Source of the DNA: Maylandia zebra
Lineage: Eukaryota > Chordata > Actinopteri > Cichliformes > Cichlidae
Length of the DNA: 64,000 bases
Reading direction: 5' to 3'
Assembly: GCF_041146795.1 (NCBI RefSeq)
Contig: NC_135174.1
Span: 24,204,878 to 24,268,877 of the forward strand
A program made the translations under genes and the position numbers. Positions 59,101-64,000 of the stretch are shown here, piece by piece. Under the pieces are notes generated by a model, which worked only from the letters and a program-made list of their open reading frames with translations, ran no database searches and was not told the origin of the DNA. The first letter of the stretch is position 1, and each line of letters begins with the position of its first letter.

Positions 59101-61928
59101 AACTTAGCTCCAAGAATAATTTTCACCGACAGTTCTGAGATAAGCTGCATGTTATTCTTGGATGCGGTTGTAGGACCGGCTTTAAAATCGCATGACAAAA
59201 ATATCATACACATTAAAAAAAAACTGTATCACCAACGTAGCCTGGACAACATTTGCTAGTTAGATGAAGTCAGCTATCCCATCTTAGCATATTTATATGC
59301 ATATTTATAATCATACGGTTCTTGGAGTGAGTGCATACACTCATGAAGTTTAGTAACTTCAGGTCACTGCAACAAGCCCAGGTACAGTTTACCGACGGAT
59401 GGGTGCAGGACCTTGAAATGCACCGTGTAGAACGAAAGACCATCGTACGTATCATAAGTTTACCAGTCTCACAAATCGTCATCATAAATACACATTCCTT
59501 AACCGTTTATTAATAGGACCTTTGAGCTCAACGGTAATTAATTAGTAGTGGAAATAATTTCTGGTACCCATCACAGAAATGTAGCAGTAACAACTATATT
59601 GTATGCTGTAATCGTACTGGGCAATTAGTGATACAAAAAACCTGTTTTATCCTGTGAATAAAAGTATATGTTCTTGTCAATGTACCATAATAACAGAAGC
59701 GAAACGCAATATTGTGTCAGGACAATTCACTATTTATGCACAATAAACAAAGGAGCATAGCGCGACAATTTCTGTTCAGCGCCAGACTTGCTTGTAACCT
59801 ATATCACCAATTATGTTATGAAAATGACGTATTAACTACTAAAAAACACTGACCTTCGTGTAAATGCTTGGAGCAGACTAACCTGTGAGCTGGAGTGTTC
59901 TGGGACGTTATATTTGGTCTTTGAATGGCTGCAATCCAGGCCATCCGTCGCGTCTTTGTTACTTCGGAAACATGGCTTGAACAATTTCTCTTCAACGACA
60001 TAATCCGATAACAACCGATCTCTTTACCCGTCGGCTTCCCGTGGCTGTCATGCGACCGGCTATTGCAGTTAATAATACAACAGCTTCTTGACATTTTTGT
60101 GTTTCTTTTTATTGCTGTATAACTGATTTTAATTGAAAGCCTGCGTGCGCTAGTACCGATTGCCACGAGTTCCCAGAATCCTTTGCGGTTCTACCCGTGA
60201 ATGACGTCACATTTTCAATCTCTATATAATATGCATGTTAAATTTTATATTTGGGGTAAAATATCAAGTCTTTTCAAGTAAACCGGTTCAAGTCCAATTC
60301 AAGTCCCAAGTCATTGGTGTAAAAGTCCAAGTCAAGTCACAAGTCTGAGAACATTTTTTCAAGTCAAGTCTAAAGTCATAAAATTAATGACTCGAGTCTG
60401 ACTCGAGTCCAAGTCATGTGACTCGAGTCCACACCTCTGATCTAAATTGCCCGTAGGTGTGAATGCGGGAGTGAATGTGAGTGCGAATGGTTGTCTGCGA
60501 CAGACTGGCGACCTGTCCAGGGTGTACCGCGCCTCTCGCCCTATGACAGCCGGGATAGGCTCCAGCGCCCCCCCGCGACCCTGAAAAGAATAAGGCTGTC
60601 TACATCCATTTGTAAAACACAGCGAAGGCTCTTTCCTGGTTTGCATTGTAGCCAGTGGAGGTTAGAGATGAAAAGTAAAATACCATCATACTGTGCAATA
60701 TAATCTAGGAAGTGTCTTAAATTTTTAGCATGACATTGATCCCAAACACACTGCCAGTGCAAGCATAGAGAAAGTTTAGGTGGTGGTCCTACCAAATCTT
60801 GACTTTCAAGTTTGTTAGAATTGTACAAACTCTGTTTACCTTATTTACTGCATTTCCATGTATGTGTGCACACTCGAATAAAGTGCACTCGTTTCCCATC
60901 TTCCTAGCAACATATTAAGAAACGAATTTCAGCTCGTGAATTTTGCACAGTACTGCATACTAATGCCCCACTGAAAATCTAAGCAAGTTTCTTGTAGATA
61001 ACACATTTGTTAGGTTACTTGCTGATTCTAACTTGGCTGTATGTTAATGTGAGTGAACGGGGTTTTTTTCTTCATTTCCTTGTGGTAGCGTAGACTTGGC
61101 CAGGATATACTCTGCCTCTCATCTCATCGGGTTTAATACGTGATAACTCAGATAAGCTCCAGCTGCCCTGTGCAACCCTGAACTAGATAAACCATTCAGG
61201 ATTGAAAGGATGGATTTTAGTTCGCAGAAATAAAATATAGAGCTTTTGTCAGTTTGGTTAAATTTGCTTTGCTGGTTGTCCTGGAAAAATGTCTGCATTT
61301 GTTTATCGAGCTCAGGACATCTGCATGACTGTGTGCCGTCCGCATTGTAATATCAGTTCTAAACCTCTTAAATATGCCTCTGACAAAATCCACCCACAAT
61401 CTAAATTTATAATAACCCCCTAAGACCTCAACTAAGACTACAAACTGACACTAAATACTGACTTTGAAAGAGAACTTCAATAACCAGTTCATGTTAAAAT
61501 ATTAATTAGAAAATTGCAGTACTCCTTTTTAAGTGTGGTTATTTCTTTGATGTAAGAATCTAAAGACTTCTACAGCTGCACTAAAATATCAAACACAGAA
61601 AACACACAATAACCAGCTCTTACTGACGTACCTGTGGGTGCAGAATATGGATGCTGTTGTTGGACATGAGGAGGATCTTGAGTGACCACAGTCCTATGAA
61701 AGACCTGGTGTGCACCTCTGTCACCTTGTTCGCACTTAGATCCAGCAGCCAGGTGCCGTGGGAGATGCTGGATGGGACCCGGGTCAACCCACGAGACCTG
61801 CAGTCCACCAGGTCTGAAGATTCATAGCACAAGCAGGGGCTGGGGCACAGTTTAAAGCCCAGCACGGCATTCAGGAGGAGAGGGAGCAGGAACATCGTGG
61901 CCAGCATAGTGCAGCCAAAGCCAGGCAT
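56115..61928 (-). CDS. Leucine-rich-repeat single-pass transmembrane protein, two exons, unnamed
   Basis: Coding exons 61632-61928 (99 codons) and 56115-56885 (256 codons plus stop) join in frame at GTACGT/TTTTAG to give 355 residues. A hydrophobic leader occupies about residues 8-24. It is followed by a cysteine cap CPSPCLC, about eight LRRs of 24 residues (LDLSANKVTEV, LDLSFNRLRWL, LRLSNNLLQHL, LDLSYNHIRGL, LNMEGNRLNVL, LLLNYNNISKI, LGLKGNQLEHI), a C-terminal cap NPWICDCEL...C, one membrane helix at about 314-333, and a 22-residue polar tail. This predicts a type I cell-surface protein with extracellular repeats, as in many adhesion or receptor-modulating LRR proteins. I do not recognise the orthologue. 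Its 4.7-kb intron carries several repeats. An upstream noncoding exon cannot be excluded. Confidence 0.87.
57370..57396. repeat. Poly(G) run of 27
   Basis: Uninterrupted G27 on the plus strand, in the intron of the LRR gene, 34 bases before a repeat copy. On the gene's sense strand this is poly(C). The length may be affected by sequencing or assembly error. Confidence 0.9.
57430..57880 (+). mobile_element. LINE-derived repeat copy in the LRR gene intron
   Basis: Runs from ACTGGTCAACCCTCACCTAT through TGGATACAAGCGGCAGAAAT, GAGCTTCCTCCAAAGAGTAG and CTGGGCTCTCCCTTAGATAT to AGACTGCTGCCCCCGAAACC and the terminal ATGGATGGATG. Same family as 52,640-53,165 but better preserved. It carries a local duplication/inversion at 57,692-57,745 absent from the other copy. 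Confidence 0.75.
57692..57729. repeat. 15-bp perfect inverted repeat inside the LINE-derived copy
   Basis: Arms 57,692-57,706 (ACTAGGACTTGCTGG) and 57,715-57,729 (its exact complement) flank an 8-base spacer, and a further CTTGCTGGGACTTGCTG follows at 57,730-57,746. Looks like a template-switch or hairpin-mediated rearrangement of the repeat. Confidence 0.8.
58756..60439. mobile_element. hAT-like (or P-like) DNA transposon, 1,684 bp, with 8-bp target duplication
   Basis: The ends are CAGAGGTGGGAC and, on the other strand, CAGAGGTGTGGAC. They are flanked by identical 8-bp sequences ATCTAAAT at 58,748-58,755 and 60,440-60,447. An 8-bp duplication with CAGAGGTG ends suits the hAT superfamily; P elements also make 8-bp duplications and carry THAP domains, so the class is not certain. 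Both ends are dense in CAAGTC/GAGTC motifs. A 42-base direct repeat lies near each end (58,866-58,907 and 60,307-60,348, two mismatches). Inside, only one THAP exon is coding, so this copy is non-autonomous. Confidence 0.88.
59854..60094 (-). CDS. THAP zinc-finger exon inside the transposon
   Basis: Reading from an ATG at 60,094, the frame begins MSRSCCIINC and continues to MAWIAAIQRPN and APAHRLVCSKHLHEG. This supplies the C-x4-C pair, the conserved Trp, and the C-x2-H pair of a C2CH THAP DNA-binding domain in their usual order. A donor (GAAG/GTCAGT) follows at 59,853, the place where THAP exons commonly end. No catalytic transposase domain is seen in the rest of the element, so it is the first exon of a gutted transposase gene. 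An in-frame ATG at 60,166 would extend it. Confidence 0.75.
60600..61600. other. LRR gene intron, 5' part; nothing recognised
   Basis: About 1 kb between the split repeat and the first exon. Repeat-like text near 61,080-61,210 (CTCTGCCTCTCATCTCATCG, GATAAGCTCCAGCTGCC) may be an old fragment of the 40.6-kb family. No exon identified. Confidence 0.4.
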
Positions 61929-63060
61929 CTTGCTGGAATCTGAGTGACCTCACTCCTGCTGAAAGGCATGGTTACCCTCTTGTAGTCCCCCCGAGAAATA
62001 CATGTAGAAACCCAGAGAATTTGTTGCAAGGGCACGATAACGCTGTCATTTCAACAAATTCTCCATGAGCAAACATCGAACGGTTCCCGATTAGAGAGGG
62101 ATTAATGGCTTAAACAGATGATCACATAACCACCACATCAGGGCAGGAAACTTGGTCCATTTTGGATCCTTTCCTAAAGTAAGGATTTACATCTGCTCTT
62201 CTATATGGATATATTAAGCTCTTTTTCATCATAGAACTCCCATATCCCTGTGATTTCAGCAACATGTTACATAAGATTGTATGAGTTTTTATAATCTCTA
62301 TTATGGTAAAGGTAGCACTGGTAGTAATGTAATGGAAAAGCCTCTTTAAAAGTAAATCTTCAGTACAGCATTCAGCATCAGGACCATTATATTGGAAGCA
62401 CCGAGGATCAGTCAGCAAAAACAATTCAATATTTAAAGACTGCCCCAAAGAAATTAAAAATTGACTATTACGTATAATGTTATTTTTTTAAAAATACACC
62501 TTTCTATAAAAAAAATAAAATAAAATCGACTTCACCTTTGGGAGCATTTTTCACACTTTTCTGACATTTTGGAGTTGAAATAATTCATTAAGACAACCAC
62601 AAGATATCACTGAACAACAACCATCAGCCTACCTGAAATGTAGCCATACCTCCACCCAGAAAAAGGAAAAAAAGAACATTTTTTCCACATAACTGCAGCG
62701 CCATTAGTGGTACTCATTTAAAAATTCACACTGATTTACTGAGAAGTTCGTTGCTGCCCACAGGATGGAGGCAAATGTCATCAACCAGCTTTAGAGTAAC
62801 CCAGAGGCTTAAAACATTTAAATAATTAATTTGAAAGAGACATGGCGTCAGTTTCCTGTAATTACACAGATTACAACGCTACCAAACAGGACAGAAAGTG
62901 AAACCCGAGTGTAACCCGTATCTGATTAAAACGTCCTTACTGAGGACAGCTGATGGTCAGTCTGAGTTCACGTGACACAAGTGAAGTGGTTCCTCAGGAA
63001 TGCAGCCAAATGTATTCCGAGGATGTCATATAAAATCAGGGTTATGACAAGAAAAAGACA
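61929..63060. other. Interval between the LRR gene and lsm12; no gene found
   Basis: Presumably holds the LRR gene promoter near 61,930-62,100. A 108-codon minus-strand frame (62,122-62,448) has no domain or splice context. AT-rich otherwise. Confidence 0.45.
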
Positions 63061-63070
63061 GCACTCTGGC

Positions 63071-63074
<4 letters not shown>

Positions 63075-63104
<30 letters not shown>
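63075..63104. repeat. Poly(A) run of 30
   Basis: Uninterrupted A30 on the plus strand, with a further A/G-rich tract at about 63,265-63,310. It could be the tail of a retrotransposed sequence, but I recognise no element body next to it. Confidence 0.85.
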
Positions 63105-63105
<1 letters not shown>

Positions 63106-63705
63106 ATAAAACAAAAACAAGTTGCTCTCAAAAAAGTCGTTGAAAATTACGGTATTACAGTCAGAATTTTTGTTACTTTTATTTTAGAAAATGTCCTTTA
63201 AAGTGTGGCATTTCAAGTCACATTTTGTTTAAAATACAGAAAATACAGACAGTAGAACATGGATACAGCAAAAAAAAAAAAGAAAAAAAAAGAAAAGAAA
63301 AGAAAGGAAACAATGACAGAAAATAAAGCTAACAAGCCTTTCTGACTGCTCTAGTTTTCTCTTTTTTGAAATGGAACTGAAGGCAAAGGAAGGAGGGCGG
63401 GAAAAAGAAAAGGCTTCAAGGACAAGAGGGGAGGAGTGGGGGCAGAATGAGACAAGTTAGTTAAGGAAACTATGGTTGGTTTATGGTTCATGTTTAAATT
63501 ATTCTTTATAAAGTCTAATTTAAGATTTAATCTTTCCTCTTTCTTTTTTTGTCTTTTTCATTTAATGGTATTTTGATCTTCGGGATCCAGGGCCCTCAAC
63601 GCTCCTCCTGGTGGTCTCCGACTGTGGAGAAGGAATGCCGACTTTGTCTGGCAGTGGGAACAAAACCACCCGCGTCGCCTTCTCCGGCCGACCCGCACCG
63701 CCAAC

Positions 63706-63798
63706 TCAAGAAGATAAAGTGGAGTCCTTCTGTGTTTGCTGTGCTTGTGAACGTTGCATGGACTTCTGACTTTCCACGTCTCTAAAATGTTTCTCAAC
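63706..63798 (-). CDS. lsm12: LSM12 homologue, last coding exon, partial gene
   Basis: Preceded by a good acceptor (TACCCTCACAG), the 93-nt exon reads VEKHFRDVESQKSMQRSQAQ then QTQKDSTLSS and a TGA stop. The VEKHFRDVESQK and QRSQAQQ blocks and the LSS end are those of the C-terminus of LSM12, a small protein with an Lsm fold and an anticodon-binding-like domain, reported to bind RNA-associated partners and NAADP. The rest of the gene lies beyond the right edge; I found no other exon in 63,800-64,000. tmem101 and lsm12 are near neighbours in human too, which supports the call. The 3' UTR should continue leftward; AATAAA on this strand occurs at about 63,178. Confidence 0.9.
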   Translation of the reverse strand, partial: VEKHFRDVESQKSMQRSQAQQTQKDSTLSS

Positions 63799-64000
63799 CT
63801 GTGAGGGTAAAGCAAAAACAATAAAGAAAACATTATTAATAGATAAAATTCCTATGGTGAGACTTGAACCAGCTATGGTTTACAGATAGAACATAGAGAC
63901 ACCAAATTGACAGAAACGAGACAAATCTGAACTTGTTTCAGCCTGGAAAAACCAAAGATAGGAATAACAACAAAATTGAGTCACAACTGACGTGAAACAA

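Larger units (their letters stand above)
58604..60594 (-). repeat. Teleost interspersed repeat (40.6-kb family), split by a transposon insertion
   Basis: The two halves, 58,604-58,747 and 60,440-60,594, read together on the minus strand as one copy of the element at 40,575-40,965. The left half has CGGTGGTTAGCACTGTTGCC, CTTTCTGTGTGGAGTTTGCG and GCTTCCTCCCACAAGCC. The right half has AATTGCCCGTAGGTGTGAAT, GACCTGTCCAGGGTGTACC and CGGGATAGGCTCCAGCGCCC. The transposon at 58,756-60,439 lies between them. Confidence 0.85.

Noticed and set aside
63549-63833. Plus- and minus-strand frames of 78-91 codons at the right end
   Set aside because: They are other-frame readings over the lsm12 last exon and 3' UTR; the correct frame is the 30-codon one with the acceptor.

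Overview
This is vertebrate nuclear DNA, almost certainly from a teleost fish. Genes are split by GT-AG introns of moderate size, intergenic DNA is AT-rich, and the interspersed repeats are typical of fish: Tc1/mariner, L2-like LINE, tRNA-derived SINE and hAT-like elements. A percomorph, possibly a cichlid, is my guess from the repeat families, but the species is not determined. There is no bacterial operon structure, and most long open frames here are chance frames or repeat remnants.

Layout. (1) 1-8,100, minus strand: the 5' end of a fibrillar collagen gene. The signal peptide, von Willebrand C exon and Gly-X-Y exons identify it as col1a1. Exons 1-19 are present and the rest lies beyond the left edge. 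(2) 8,100-35,640: about 27.5 kb in which I find no gene, only repeats. These include a decayed Tc1-like transposase joined to a truncated LINE (22.75-24.25 kb), a second LINE scrap (28.7-29.06 kb) and a tRNA-derived SINE (33.69-34.0 kb). (3) 35,640-43,523, minus: a complete 11-exon retinol saturase gene (retsat, 613 aa). (4) 47,332-47,990, minus: a small cone-type transducin gamma gene (gngt2, 70 aa), with exons too short to stand out as open frames. (5) 50,664-about 55,510, plus: tmem101 (four exons, 255 aa). (6) 56,115-61,928, minus: a two-exon leucine-rich-repeat transmembrane protein gene (355 aa) I cannot name. Its 4.7-kb intron is full of nested repeats. (7) 63,706-63,798, minus: the last coding exon of lsm12, which continues past the right edge.

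The genes do not form one pathway. col1a1 encodes the major fibrillar collagen chain. retsat (retinoid reduction) and gngt2 (cone phototransduction) are adjacent on the same strand. tmem101 and lsm12 are near neighbours on human 17q21 as well, and human COL1A1 and GNGT2 lie on 17q, so the block looks like ancestral synteny; RETSAT is on human chromosome 2 and is the exception.

The items most worth a second look are: the conserved stem-loop with a four-codon uORF around the col1a1 start codon; a 1,684-bp transposon with a perfect 8-bp target duplication and a THAP-domain exon, nested inside an older repeat; the retsat/gngt2 neighbourhood; and the unassigned LRR gene. I saw no clear sign of a wholly new biological system. 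All exon boundaries were read by eye from splice consensus and family knowledge, with no alignment run.
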